A stretch of DNA of 64,000 nt from the NCBI GenBank assembly GCA_903905655.1, contig CAIVHG010000056.1, forward strand, positions 49,371 to 113,370. Reading direction: 5' to 3'. Position 1 is the first letter of the stretch; each line of letters starts with the position of its first letter. The stretch is from an uncultured beta proteobacterium (GTDB lineage Bacteria; Pseudomonadota; Gammaproteobacteria; Burkholderiales; SG8-41). The position numbers and the translations under genes are program-made. Under the pieces are notes generated by a model. The model was not told where the DNA came from. It was given only the letters and a program-made list of their open reading frames with translations, and ran no database searches. This document shows positions 1 to 7,899 of the stretch, piece after piece.

Positions 1-521
1 TAGTCGATACCCACACCGCTCAGATTGACGGCCACGATCTGCCGGTGCTTGCGGCAGACATCCGTGATCGCCGTCGGCGTGGGCGTATAGCCGATGATCG
101 GATTGGGCGCGATCGCGATTGGATGACTGATGCCTGTCAGCACATTATCGTAATAGGCCATGTACTCCTGGTCGGTCGGCCTGAAGCCATGCCACGACGC
201 CGGGCCGTAGACATTTACGACGTCAACCTTGGACTCCACGGCGAGCAGCGTGTGCTCGCGTGCCAGCCTGGCCGTCTGCTGCTCGGGCGGGTTGGCATTG
301 ACCTGCACCTTGCCCTTGCAGACCTCGACGCCGATCTCGTAAACGCGCCTGAGCTCATCCCATTTCAGCGCATGGCCCTCGCCGGACCCGGCGCTCGCGA
401 GATAGACGCCGAGTCCCGCATCGACAAAGCGCTGCAGGAATTGGCGGAACGCATCCTCATCAAGTGCACCCGCTTTGGTGAAAGTCGTCGCGTTCCTGCA
501 CAGGCAGGTCAAGTCTGGCAT
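1..521 (-). CDS. DapA/dihydrodipicolinate synthase-family protein, C-terminus beyond window
   Basis: About 173 N-terminal residues read in one open frame on the minus strand and run off the window edge. The fold is that of the DHDPS/N-acetylneuraminate lyase TIM barrel: it opens with a beta strand, then a DEDAFRQFLQRFVDAGLGVY helix and an ASAGSGEGHAL loop at residues 42-52 where the family has GTTGEs. The usual YNxP tyrosine position reads IAPNP (Ala138), and the Schiff-base lysine position reads VAVNLSG (Asn166), so classical aldolase chemistry is doubtful. The ATG at 521 lies 2 bases after the TAA of the upstream Bug gene, so the two are one transcript. The product is probably cytoplasmic; its substrate is unknown. 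A complete relative with similar losses lies at 52017-52958. Confidence 0.85.
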   Translation of the reverse strand, partial: MPDLTCLCRNATTFTKAGALDEDAFRQFLQRFVDAGLGVYLASAGSGEGHALKWDELRRVYEIGVEVCKGKVQVNANPPEQQTARLAREHTLLAVESKVDVVNVYGPASWHGFRPTDQEYMAYYDNVLTGISHPIAIAPNPIIGYTPTPTAITDVCRKHRQIVAVNLSGVGID

Positions 522-523
522 GC

Positions 524-1519
524 TTAATCCTCCACCAGCGGTATGTTGGCCTTCCTGACAACCTCCTTCCAGCGCGCGATTTCGCTGCGGTAAAACGCAT
601 CGGCCTGCGGCTGCGTCAGTTTGGAGGGAACGAAGTCGAGATCATTGAAGCGCTGCAGCACTTCAGGCGAGGCGAGCGCGCGCATTGCGGCGCTGTGCAA
701 CTTGCTCACGATTTCCGCTGGCATGCCGACAGGCGCGTAAAGACCGATATAGGACGAATCGACATACTCGGGAAATCCCAATTCCGGGGTCGTCGGCACT
801 TCGGGAAATGCCTTCAGGCGATTGACGCTCGTCACCGCGAGTAATCTTATCCTTCCGCTGCGCACGCCGGCGCCCAGCGTGGGCACGTTGTTGAGCTGAG
901 CGTCGATCTCGCCGCTCATCATGGCGGTCGCGGCATCAGCAGCGCTTTTATAATTGATAATTTCCATTTTCAGGCCGAGCTGCATCATGAACTGCTCCAT
1001 CGTCATGCGCTGTCCGCCCGCGCCCCCCAGATGGTATTTTCCCGGGTTCTTCTTGACGAGATCCATGAATTCCCGCAGGGTCTTCGCCTGTATGTTCGCG
1101 GCGCTGACCGCCACCAGATTCGGCGATTCAGCCAAAATCGCCACCGCCATGAGATCCTTCAGCGGATCGTAGGGCAAGGTCTTGTAGGTCGCGGGATTCT
1201 GAGTAGTCGCGATGGAACAATAGAGCAGTGTATAGCCGTCTGGTTTTGAGCTGGTAACCATCGCGATCCCGGTGTTGCCGCCGGCACCCGGCTTGTTCAG
1301 CATGACGATGTTCTTGCCGAGTTCCCTGCTCATGGCGGTGGCGACGATGCGGGAGATGACGTCGGAGGGCCCGCCGGTGCCGAACGGAATTACGCCGTTG
1401 ATGATGTGATCCGGGTATTCCGCGCCTGCGGCTGGCGCGCCGAGCATACACGAAAGCAGTGCGATCGAAGCCCATACCCAATTGCGCGCGCGGCGCGCCT
1501 GACCTGAAAATCCGTTCAT
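524..1519 (-). CDS. Bug-family (TctC) tripartite tricarboxylate transporter substrate-binding protein
   Basis: This is a periplasmic solute-binding protein of 331 residues. Bug proteins clamp small carboxylates or related acids and pass them to a TctA/TctB permease; none is encoded in this window. A Sec signal peptide ends at about residue 33 (GAPAAGA), followed by mature EYPDH, the FGTGGPSDVISR ligand loop and the KPDGYTLLY block. The ATG at 1519 is preceded by an AGAGGAGG Shine-Dalgarno sequence on the minus strand. Downstream, 2 bases away, is the DapA-like gene, which suggests the ligand is an acid processed by that protein. Divergent from it is another Bug gene at 1814. Family assignment is firm; the ligand is unknown. 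Confidence 0.93.
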   Translation of the reverse strand: MNGFSGQARRARNWVWASIALLSCMLGAPAAGAEYPDHIINGVIPFGTGGPSDVISRIVATAMSRELGKNIVMLNKPGAGGNTGIAMVTSSKPDGYTLLYCSIATTQNPATYKTLPYDPLKDLMAVAILAESPNLVAVSAANIQAKTLREFMDLVKKNPGKYHLGGAGGQRMTMEQFMMQLGLKMEIINYKSAADAATAMMSGEIDAQLNNVPTLGAGVRSGRIRLLAVTSVNRLKAFPEVPTTPELGFPEYVDSSYIGLYAPVGMPAEIVSKLHSAAMRALASPEVLQRFNDLDFVPSKLTQPQADAFYRSEIARWKEVVRKANIPLVED

Positions 1520-1813
1520 GACTACCTCCTCTTTCGTGGACGCTTCATTTCAGGAGAACTTCGAAAGTGCAAAGCCCGGGTTGCGGGGTCATGCTACCAG
1601 CAAAAACGGCGGCATGGCGAGAATGCCTAAAGCCATTCGAATTTTTTCCGCAAGCACCGCCTGATCGCACGCGGCGGCGACCCTTGACACCTGTGGTCGA
1701 GCGGTGCATCCTGCCAGCCACAGAATAAAAATCGCGTGACCTGGAACCGGAATCGCACAGGCACATCCGGTGCGCTGTTCCGGACTGCATACGATCCTCA
1801 GGAGGAAATAAGC

Positions 1814-2785
1814 ATGCACAATATCTCGCGAGCCCTCGCGCTCGGGCTGTTTGTCTTTACGCTGATGTCCGCTGCGCAGCAGGCGCTCGCGCAGCAGTAC
1901 CCCGTCAAGTCCATCCGCCTGGTGGTCGGGTCGCCTGCAGGCGGCGGCACGGACCTCATCGCACGCCTGACCGCAGAGAAGCTGCGCGATGCGCTGAAGC
2001 AGCCGGTGGTCATCGACAACCGGCCGGGCGCGGGCAACATGATCGCGTCGAAGCTTGTCGCGGAGGCCCCGGCTGACGGATACACACTCGTGGTGCAGGG
2101 CATGAGCTCGACCGTCACCCCGAGCCTCTACCGCTCCGTGCCGTACAATCCCAATGACCTGCAGGGGGTCTCCCCGCTCATGTCCTTTCCGTTCGTCATC
2201 GTGGTCAACCCCAAGGTGCCCGCCGCCAACCTTAAAGAATTCACCGACTATCTGAAGACCAATGCAGCCAAGCTCAACGTCGCGAGCGCGGGCGGAACGA
2301 CGACGGTGACCGCGGAACTGTTCTCACAGATGGTGGGCGCCAAGCTGCGCTACATCCCCTACAACGGAAGCGCACCGGCGCTGCTCTCGGTGATCGGCGG
2401 CGAGACCCAGGTGCTGTTCAGCGATCTGCCGTCCGCGTTCCAGCACGTCAAGAGCGGTGCGCTGCGCGGCATCGTGATCAGCGGTGACAAGCGCTCGCCA
2501 CAGGCCCCTGAGATTCCCACCGCGAAGGAGTCTGGCATGCCGGAATTCGTGGTGCTGTCCTGGTACGGGCTGTTCGCCCCAACCAAGACGCCCGCCGCCG
2601 CCGTCAACCTGCTCAACGCGACGCTCAAATCAAGCATGGTGCAGCCGGACGTCGTGAAGCGGCTCGCGAGCATGGGCGGTGAACCATTCACCGACACCGT
2701 GAAGAACTTCAACGACATGTACCACGCGGATCTCGACCGCTGGAAGCGCGTCATCAAGCAGGGCAATATGCCGCTAGTGGACTAA
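1814..2785 (+). CDS. Bug-family TTT substrate-binding protein
   Basis: A 323-residue Bug protein. The ATG at 1814 was chosen over a longer frame opening at 1736 because an AGGAGGAAATAAGC ribosome site precedes it and a clean signal peptide (cleavage after QQALA, about residue 26) then follows. The ligand loop reads SPAGGGTDLIAR, with APADGYTLV and YNPNDLQG later. Thirteen bases downstream is an FAD dehydrogenase of the tricarballylate/fumarate reductase type, so the pair may import and oxidise a tricarboxylate-like acid; that is inference from context only. It is transcribed divergently from the Bug gene ending at 524, with 294 bases between the two starts. Confidence 0.93.
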   Translation: MHNISRALALGLFVFTLMSAAQQALAQQYPVKSIRLVVGSPAGGGTDLIARLTAEKLRDALKQPVVIDNRPGAGNMIASKLVAEAPADGYTLVVQGMSSTVTPSLYRSVPYNPNDLQGVSPLMSFPFVIVVNPKVPAANLKEFTDYLKTNAAKLNVASAGGTTTVTAELFSQMVGAKLRYIPYNGSAPALLSVIGGETQVLFSDLPSAFQHVKSGALRGIVISGDKRSPQAPEIPTAKESGMPEFVVLSWYGLFAPTKTPAAAVNLLNATLKSSMVQPDVVKRLASMGGEPFTDTVKNFNDMYHADLDRWKRVIKQGNMPLVD

Positions 2786-2798
2786 CTAGGCCGCATCG

Positions 2799-4193
2799 AT
2801 GTCAGAACAGAAGGTAGATGTAGCGATCATAGGCGGAGGCATCGCGGGCTTGATCGCTGCAAACCGCCTCGCCCAGCGCGGCCTGAGCTCAGTGGTGCTG
2901 GAACAGGGCGCCGACGAACAATATCCCTGCAACACTCGTTACACGGGCGGCACGTTCCACCTCTGCCTGCACAACATAATGACCGAAGAGCGGGCGTTGA
3001 GCGCGGAGATCGTCGCCCTGACCGGTGGTTTCGTCGAGCAGAAGCTCGCCGACATGCTCGCGCTCGACGGCAGGAGATCGGTGCGCTGGCTGCAGGACGA
3101 GGGCATACGCTTCATGAAGGCGAGCGGCGCCGACGTCCACAACTGGGTCCTCGCTCCGCCTTCACGCAATCATCCGGGACTCGACTGGAAAGGCCGTGCC
3201 GGCGACGTGCTGCTACGGCGGCTCGAGGCCAACCTCGTCCCGCGCGGCGGCAGCGTGGTGCGCAAAACGCGCGCCCGCGCACTGCTCGTCGATCAGGGGC
3301 GGTGCACGGGCGTCATCGCGGATCAGGACGGGCGCGAAGTGCACTACCAAAGCCGGGCAACGATCATCGCCGATGGCGGCTTTCAGGGAAATCCGTATCT
3401 CGTCAGGCAATACGTATGCCACCATCCCGAACGCATGAAACAGCGCGGCGCGGGCACCGGACGCGGCGACGGACTGCAGATGGCACTCGCGGCAGGCGCG
3501 AAGCTGGTCGGCATGGAGACCTTCTTCGGCCACGTCATGTCGCGCGATTCGATGACCAATGACAAGCTGTGGCCGTATCCCTACGGAGACGCCCTCGCGA
3601 CCGCGGGCATCGTGGTCGGCCCCGCAGGCGAGCGTTTTACCGACGAGGGACGCGGAGGCGTCTACCTCGCCAATCACATCGCAAAGCTCGAAGATCCCTT
3701 TTCCGCCGCGATCGTGTTCGATCACGCGATCTGGGAAGGGCCGGGGCGCAAGGGTTTCATACCCGCCAATCCGCATCTGCCCGAAGTGGGCGGCACGCTG
3801 CTGCGCGCCGCCAGCCTGGCTGAACTCGCAACATTGATGCAAGTGCCGGCGGCAGCACTCGCGGCCACGGTGCGCGCCTACAACGAAGCCATCGGCAGCA
3901 GCAAGCTCGCTTCGCTTTCACCTCTGCGCACTGCGACGCGCTACACGCCGCTACCTGTCGCGCAGCCCCCGTTCTACGCCCTGCCCGTCTGCCCCGGCAT
4001 CACCAACACCATGGGCGGCATCGCCATCAACGAGCATGCGCAAGTGCTGCGCGAGGACGGCTCCGCGATTCCCGGAATGTATGCCGCGGGATGCGCGGCC
4101 GGCGGCCTCACCGGAGGCCCCGAGATCGGCTATGTCGGCGGGCTCGCGATTGCAGCGGTCACCGCCCTCAGAGCAGCCGAGCACATCGCCTAG
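2799..4193 (+). CDS. FAD-dependent dehydrogenase, fumarate reductase/tricarballylate dehydrogenase type
   Basis: A 464-residue soluble flavoprotein. It has the N-terminal Rossmann motif IIGGGIAGLIAANRLAQRG (residues 10-28) with the ribose-binding Glu in VVLEQG. It has a substrate-cap region in the middle, and a C-terminal FAD block PGITNTMGGIAIN followed by IPGMYAAGCAAGGLTGG. This is the layout of succinate dehydrogenase/fumarate reductase flavoprotein-like enzymes such as TcuA, 3-ketosteroid dehydrogenases and FAD-binding dehydrogenases. No signal peptide or heme motif is seen, so it is probably cytoplasmic. It follows a Bug gene by 13 bases and ends 10 bases before a convergent Bug gene. 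TcuA-like tricarballylate oxidation is plausible but not proven. Confidence 0.85.
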   Translation: MSEQKVDVAIIGGGIAGLIAANRLAQRGLSSVVLEQGADEQYPCNTRYTGGTFHLCLHNIMTEERALSAEIVALTGGFVEQKLADMLALDGRRSVRWLQDEGIRFMKASGADVHNWVLAPPSRNHPGLDWKGRAGDVLLRRLEANLVPRGGSVVRKTRARALLVDQGRCTGVIADQDGREVHYQSRATIIADGGFQGNPYLVRQYVCHHPERMKQRGAGTGRGDGLQMALAAGAKLVGMETFFGHVMSRDSMTNDKLWPYPYGDALATAGIVVGPAGERFTDEGRGGVYLANHIAKLEDPFSAAIVFDHAIWEGPGRKGFIPANPHLPEVGGTLLRAASLAELATLMQVPAAALAATVRAYNEAIGSSKLASLSPLRTATRYTPLPVAQPPFYALPVCPGITNTMGGIAINEHAQVLREDGSAIPGMYAAGCAAGGLTGGPEIGYVGGLAIAAVTALRAAEHIA

Positions 4194-4203
4194 CGCACAC
4201 CGC

Positions 4204-5175
4204 TCACTGTGGCTGAAAGCCAATCGAGCGCACGATCTCGCCGTACTTCGCGTACTCGCTCTTGATGAAGTCCGCGTAGTACTCGGGCGATTCAGCGACG
4301 ATGATAAGTCCGGCATCGACGAGTTTGGCGGCCACGTCCGGCTGCTGGATCGCGCGATTGATTTCCGCGTTGAGACGTCGCACGATCTCGCGCGGCGTGG
4401 CGGCAGGAGCCACGTAGCCGAACCATCCGCGCATGTCGTACTTGGGCACCGCATCCGCGAACAGCGGCAGCTCGGGCTTGTTGGGCACGCGCAGCGGGTT
4501 GGTCACGGCGATCAGGCGCAGGCGGCCGGACTGGATCTGCTGCACGAAGCCGGTATAAGCGCCCATCCCTACGTGCACCTGGCCGGAGATGACATCGGTG
4601 GTGATCTGCGCAGCGCCCTTGTACGGCACGTGCAGGAATTTGAAACCGCCCATGGAAGCCAGCATTTCGAATGCGAGGTGATTGAAGCCGCCCTCGCCGT
4701 TGGTTGCGACCGAGAGCTTTCCGGGATTGGTTTTCGCCCACGCGATCATGTCGGCCGCATCCTTGAACGGAGCCGCGGGATAGGCGACGACGGCGACATA
4801 ATTCGTGACATTGAGCGCGACTGCCGCGAAGTCCTTGAGCGGATCGTAGGAGAGCTTCTTGTAGGTGTGAGGTGCGACCACCAGATTACCGCCTTGCCCG
4901 ACGGCGATGGAATAGCCGTCGGCCGGCGCGTTCTTCAGGGCCTCGAGCCCGAGCTGGCCGCTGGCGCCGGCGCGGTTTTCCACGATGAATTGCTGGCCCA
5001 TGCTCTCGCTCATGAGCGGGCTGATGAGGCGCGCGATGATATCGGGTGTCTCACCGGGCGGAAACGGCACGATGACGCGCACGGGTTTCGCGGGATAGGA
5101 CTGGGCGCCGGCGAATTGAGCGCACGCGAGCGCGCAGGCGATCATTGCAAGCAAGTGCAGCACGAACCTGGTCAT
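4204..5175 (-). CDS. Bug-family TTT substrate-binding protein
   Basis: A 323-residue periplasmic Bug protein. The signal peptide ends at AGA (about residue 24), then QSYPAKPVRVIVPFPPG. Its ligand loop is ETPDIIAR, unusual in having Glu-Thr-Pro where most relatives here have Gly residues, which may signal a different ligand. The blocks APADGYSIAVG and YDPLKDF are intact. It converges on the FAD dehydrogenase with only 10 bases between the stop codons, and it has no co-directional partner within 100 bases, so it is probably monocistronic. Start: ATG at 5175, the only position that gives a full signal peptide. Confidence 0.92.
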   Translation of the reverse strand: MTRFVLHLLAMIACALACAQFAGAQSYPAKPVRVIVPFPPGETPDIIARLISPLMSESMGQQFIVENRAGASGQLGLEALKNAPADGYSIAVGQGGNLVVAPHTYKKLSYDPLKDFAAVALNVTNYVAVVAYPAAPFKDAADMIAWAKTNPGKLSVATNGEGGFNHLAFEMLASMGGFKFLHVPYKGAAQITTDVISGQVHVGMGAYTGFVQQIQSGRLRLIAVTNPLRVPNKPELPLFADAVPKYDMRGWFGYVAPAATPREIVRRLNAEINRAIQQPDVAAKLVDAGLIIVAESPEYYADFIKSEYAKYGEIVRSIGFQPQ

Positions 5176-5302
5176 GTCTGTCCCCTTATTCAGCGCAATT
5201 GAGATGATGCCGGGAACAGTATAACCCGCTGCCTGCGCGGCAGCAGTAATTCATCGCCCCGGCGAACGCCGGGATGCAGAGATCTACAAAAGGAAAATCG
5301 CG

Positions 5303-5551
5303 CTAGTGCGGCAGCAGCAACAGCCCGATGGCGGTCTTGCCGGCGTCGGCGTTGTAGGTCGCGAGGGCCGCTTGCCGCTTGGCGCTGTAGGCGCGCAGCG
5401 TGCATGCGCGATACGCGGGGCTGCCGAGCGGCGTTGCCTGGGTCGTGCACTCGCGGCCGAACAATTCGTCCAGCTGCGCCACCTTCTGCTCGGGCGTCGG
5501 GGCCGCACAGGCGGCCAGGAACAGGACGGTCAATAAGACTAGCGCGCGCAT
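5303..5551 (-). CDS. small outer-membrane-type lipoprotein
   Basis: An 82-residue protein with a textbook lipoprotein signal: MRALVLLTVLFLAAC, lipobox LAAC with the cysteine at residue 15, followed by Ala-Ala, so probably sorted to the outer membrane. The mature part is short, charged and has two further cysteines, in ECTTQ and RACTL, that could pair. I do not recognise a named family. The start at 5551 was chosen over a frame opening at 5593 because a GGAG lies 9 bases upstream of it and the lipobox is then correctly placed. A cluster of three hairpins sits 65-115 bases upstream and would lie in its promoter or 5' leader. Confidence 0.7.
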   Translation of the reverse strand: MRALVLLTVLFLAACAAPTPEQKVAQLDELFGRECTTQATPLGSPAYRACTLRAYSAKRQAALATYNADAGKTAIGLLLLPH

Positions 5552-6056
5552 ATTGATCAGCTCCGCATTGCCAAAGATTACGAAAAACCGCACCTACAAA
5601 TGCCGCGCGATCGAGCCTCAGTTATTCTGAGGGGGCACCAGCTTTGGTGCTTGACCTACGTCAAGCGAACTCTACCAACTAAAGAAAAACTTGTCGAGCT
5701 TTGGATCGACTTCAGAGACCGATTCCTGGTGAGCACTATCCGCGGCTAATGTTCAAGCTGCCCTTCAAGCCGGGCCGCCTAGGCCTGGCATCGGGGCAAG
5801 GTATAATCTCAGGGCGGCAGATGCAACGGTTCCGCGAATCGCCAATCGCGGCGGTCGTCAAAGAGCCAGACTGCGCAGAGTAGCCAGAACTCTGAGCGAA
5901 TTTGACAAAGCGAACGGTGGTAGGCTCTGGCCGTTATCCAGATCGATATCAGCACCGGCACAGGCCGTCGATTCGGTTTCATCACATCATATCCCGTAAG
6001 GAAACGTGATGGTCACCAATATTGCTGTTGCGGCGCGGAATAAGGAGACTAAGGAT
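5552..6056. other. intergenic region with hairpin cluster, divergent promoters expected
   Basis: Some 505 bases separate the divergent lipoprotein gene (minus) and lactonase gene (plus). The stretch holds three adjacent perfect 6-bp hairpins at 5616-5665 and a GCCTAGGC palindrome at 5777-5784. It also has a consensus TATAAT at 5802-5807 on the plus strand, without a convincing -35 box. A 60-codon frame at 5701-5883 has no recognisable protein character. I see no further gene. Confidence 0.6.
5616..5665. other. three tandem perfect stem-loops
   Basis: Three hairpins follow one another almost without spacing. They are CCTCAG-TTATT-CTGAGG (5616-5632), GCACCA-GCTT-TGGTGC (5635-5650) and CTTGAC-CTAC-GTCAAG (5650-5665). 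All stems are 6 bp and perfect, with loops of 4-5 bases. None has a following T tract, so a simple terminator is unlikely. The cluster could be a structured leader of the lipoprotein transcript, a small RNA or a protein-binding array; the sequence alone does not decide. Confidence 0.6.
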
Positions 6057-7232
6057 ATGCGTGAGCGGGTGGTGCTCTACGCCGGCATCGGGTCGGAGCT
6101 TGCGCAGTTTGATTTGGACGTAACGAACGCCGCGCTCATCAGGCGCGCGTCGGTGCATCTACCGGCGGGCGTCCAATACGCATGGCCGCATGCGTCCAGG
6201 CAGTATCTCTACGTAGCCTCCAGCGACCGGGGCCCCGGGCGGGCATCCGCGTCGACCGGCAATACGCACCATCTGAGCGCGTTTCGCATCGATAATGCCA
6301 CCGGCGCGCTAGAGCCCCATGGAAGGTCAGTACAGCTGCCGCATCGGCCGATCCACTTGACCACCGACGTACCCTCCACGCACGCGTTGATTGCCTATTG
6401 CGACCCCAGCAATTTCTCCGTGCATTGCATAAACAGCGATGGCACGATCGGCTCACAAGTTGAGCAGCCTGGGCCGGTGGATACCGGGATCTATGCGCAT
6501 CAGATACGCGTAGCACCTTCCAATGCCATGGCGATCCTGGCCACACGCGGTCACGACGCCGCCGACGGAATGCCTGAAGAGCCGGGCGCGCTCAAGGTGT
6601 TCAATTACCAGGACGGGGCGCTCAGCACGGAAGTCTCGATCGCGCCCGCAGGAGGATATGGCTTCGGGCCGCGCCACCTCGACTTCCATCCCTTGCAGCC
6701 GTGGGTCTACATCTCGCTGGAGCGCCAGCACCAGCTGTGCCTCTACACCATGGAGGGTGATGCGCTGAGCAGCGCAGCACTCTACAGCAAGGACACGCTA
6801 GCTGAGCCCGACAACGTTCGCCCTAGACAACTTGCGGGGACCGTGCACGTGCATCCGAATGGCCGCTTCGTATACGGCGCTGAACGCGCTGACATGTCCA
6901 TTGCGGCGGACGGGGTGCAGGTCTACGGCGGCGGGGAAAATACCATTCTGGTCTACGCGATCAACCAGCGTAGCGGCGAACCCACTTTAATTCAGCGCAT
7001 GCCTACGCGCGGCCTGCATCCGCGCACCTTCGCGATCGATCCGAGCGGCCGCATACTGATCGCCGCCAACAAGTCGCCAATCACAGTAAGGGAAGACGGC
7101 GCTCTGCGCACCGTGCCTGCAAGCCTGGACCTGTTCCGCATAGGCGCAGACGGCACGCTGACCTACATCCGCAAGTACGACATCAATGTGGGCAACGGCT
7201 CGTTGTTCTGGATGGGCATGATCGGGCTGTGA
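6057..7232 (+). CDS. lactonase-family seven-bladed beta-propeller (6-phosphogluconolactonase-like)
   Basis: A protein of 391 residues from the chosen ATG. Repeated propeller signatures are visible: VVLYAGIGSELAQFDLD at the start, SAFRIDNATGALEP, PRHLDFHPLQPWVYIS, VHVHPNGRFVYGAER, ILVYAINQRSGEP, HPRTFAIDPSGRILIAAN and LDLFRIGADGTLTYI. This is the PF10282 lactonase pattern (Pgl, muconate lactonizing enzyme-like and other propellers). No signal peptide is seen. Two starts are possible: ATG 6009 (AAGGA 6 bases upstream) and ATG 6057 (AAGGAG 9 bases upstream); 6057 is preferred because the intervening residues do not belong to the fold. The gene stands alone, converging with the CMD-like gene. The substrate is unknown. 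Confidence 0.82.
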   Translation: MRERVVLYAGIGSELAQFDLDVTNAALIRRASVHLPAGVQYAWPHASRQYLYVASSDRGPGRASASTGNTHHLSAFRIDNATGALEPHGRSVQLPHRPIHLTTDVPSTHALIAYCDPSNFSVHCINSDGTIGSQVEQPGPVDTGIYAHQIRVAPSNAMAILATRGHDAADGMPEEPGALKVFNYQDGALSTEVSIAPAGGYGFGPRHLDFHPLQPWVYISLERQHQLCLYTMEGDALSSAALYSKDTLAEPDNVRPRQLAGTVHVHPNGRFVYGAERADMSIAADGVQVYGGGENTILVYAINQRSGEPTLIQRMPTRGLHPRTFAIDPSGRILIAANKSPITVREDGALRTVPASLDLFRIGADGTLTYIRKYDINVGNGSLFWMGMIGL

Positions 7233-7240
7233 GATCAACC

Positions 7241-7270
7241 AGAGCCGCGTAGCCGCCACGCTGGCTCTGC
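7241..7270. terminator. putative bidirectional hairpin between convergent genes
   Basis: CAGAGCC-GCGT at 7241-7251 pairs with ACGC-(T)-GGCTCTG at 7259-7270, giving 11 bp with one bulged T and a 7-base loop. It lies between the stop of the plus-strand lactonase (7232) and the stop of the minus-strand CMD-like gene (7306). There is no run of T on either side, so intrinsic termination would be weak. Confidence 0.4.
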
Positions 7271-7305
7271 TCTTAGAAACGCAGGCTGCCACCCGCGGCG
7301 CGCTT

Positions 7306-7872
7306 TCACTTGAGCGGCGGCAGCGGATCAGGCACGCCCGGAGGCAGCGGCGACTGGTTGACGTTGAGCGCCATCGAGATCATTCCGTAGTAGCCGGCGA
7401 TGCCGATCAGGTCCATGATTCCAGTCTCGCCGAAATGCCGGAGCGCGGCGCCGAAGGTCGCATCGCTCACTTTCTTGTCGCGCTGCAGTTCGGTGCAAAA
7501 CTCATAGGCGGCTGCCTCGTCGAGTTTCATGCACGCGGGACGCTTGCCCTGCGCAAGCTCCGCGATCAGCTTCGCATCGAGGCCCGACTTGAGCGCGACC
7601 TCATAATGCGCGTACCACTCGTACTGTGCGCTCCAGTGGCGCGCCGTCATCAATATCGCCAGTTCCTTGATGTGCTCCGGAAGCGTGCTGGCGTAGCGCA
7701 CGTAGGCGCCGATCCTCTGGGCGTTGCGCGCAAGCTCGGGACAGCGCAGAAGCAAATCGGTGCCGCGGTGGGCCGGCGGACCGCTGCGCTTGCGCGGGCC
7801 GGTAGAGGTCTCCTGATAGACTGCCCGCTGCTCCTCCGTCATCTCGCTTTCAACCAAAGGCTTGAACCGCAA
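7306..7872 (-). CDS. carboxymuconolactone decarboxylase-family protein (CMD branch, no CxxC)
   Basis: A 188-residue, all-helical protein of the CMD/AhpD superfamily. The core runs HIKELAILMTARHWSAQYEW then YAHYEVALKSGL (residues about 68-97), with the Glu-Trp-Tyr-x-His arrangement of carboxymuconolactone decarboxylases. The redox CxxC of AhpD-type members is absent, so peroxidase activity is unlikely. Family members open lactones, decarboxylate gamma-carboxymuconolactone in the beta-ketoadipate pathway, or have unknown roles. The gene starts 27 bases after the stop of a Bug gene and forms an operon with it, so the imported acid is a likely metabolic link. Start: ATG at 7872. Confidence 0.85.
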   Translation of the reverse strand: MRFKPLVESEMTEEQRAVYQETSTGPRKRSGPPAHRGTDLLLRCPELARNAQRIGAYVRYASTLPEHIKELAILMTARHWSAQYEWYAHYEVALKSGLDAKLIAELAQGKRPACMKLDEAAAYEFCTELQRDKKVSDATFGAALRHFGETGIMDLIGIAGYYGMISMALNVNQSPLPPGVPDPLPPLK

Positions 7873-7899
7873 TTCATTCCCCTTTCATGGCCAGCGCCA

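Noticed and set aside
45..527. A 160-codon plus-strand frame at the window start
   Set aside because: It is antisense of the DapA-like gene, whose minus-strand reading has clear family structure.
5660..5695. A string that on the minus strand reads TTAGTTGGTAGAG, like a tRNA D-arm
   Set aside because: No acceptor stem, anticodon or T-arm pairing can be drawn around it; the neighbouring hairpins do not fit a cloverleaf.
5701..5883. A 60-codon plus-strand frame in the lipoprotein-lactonase gap
   Set aside because: No ribosome site, no similarity to any family I recognise, and codon use unlike neighbouring genes.
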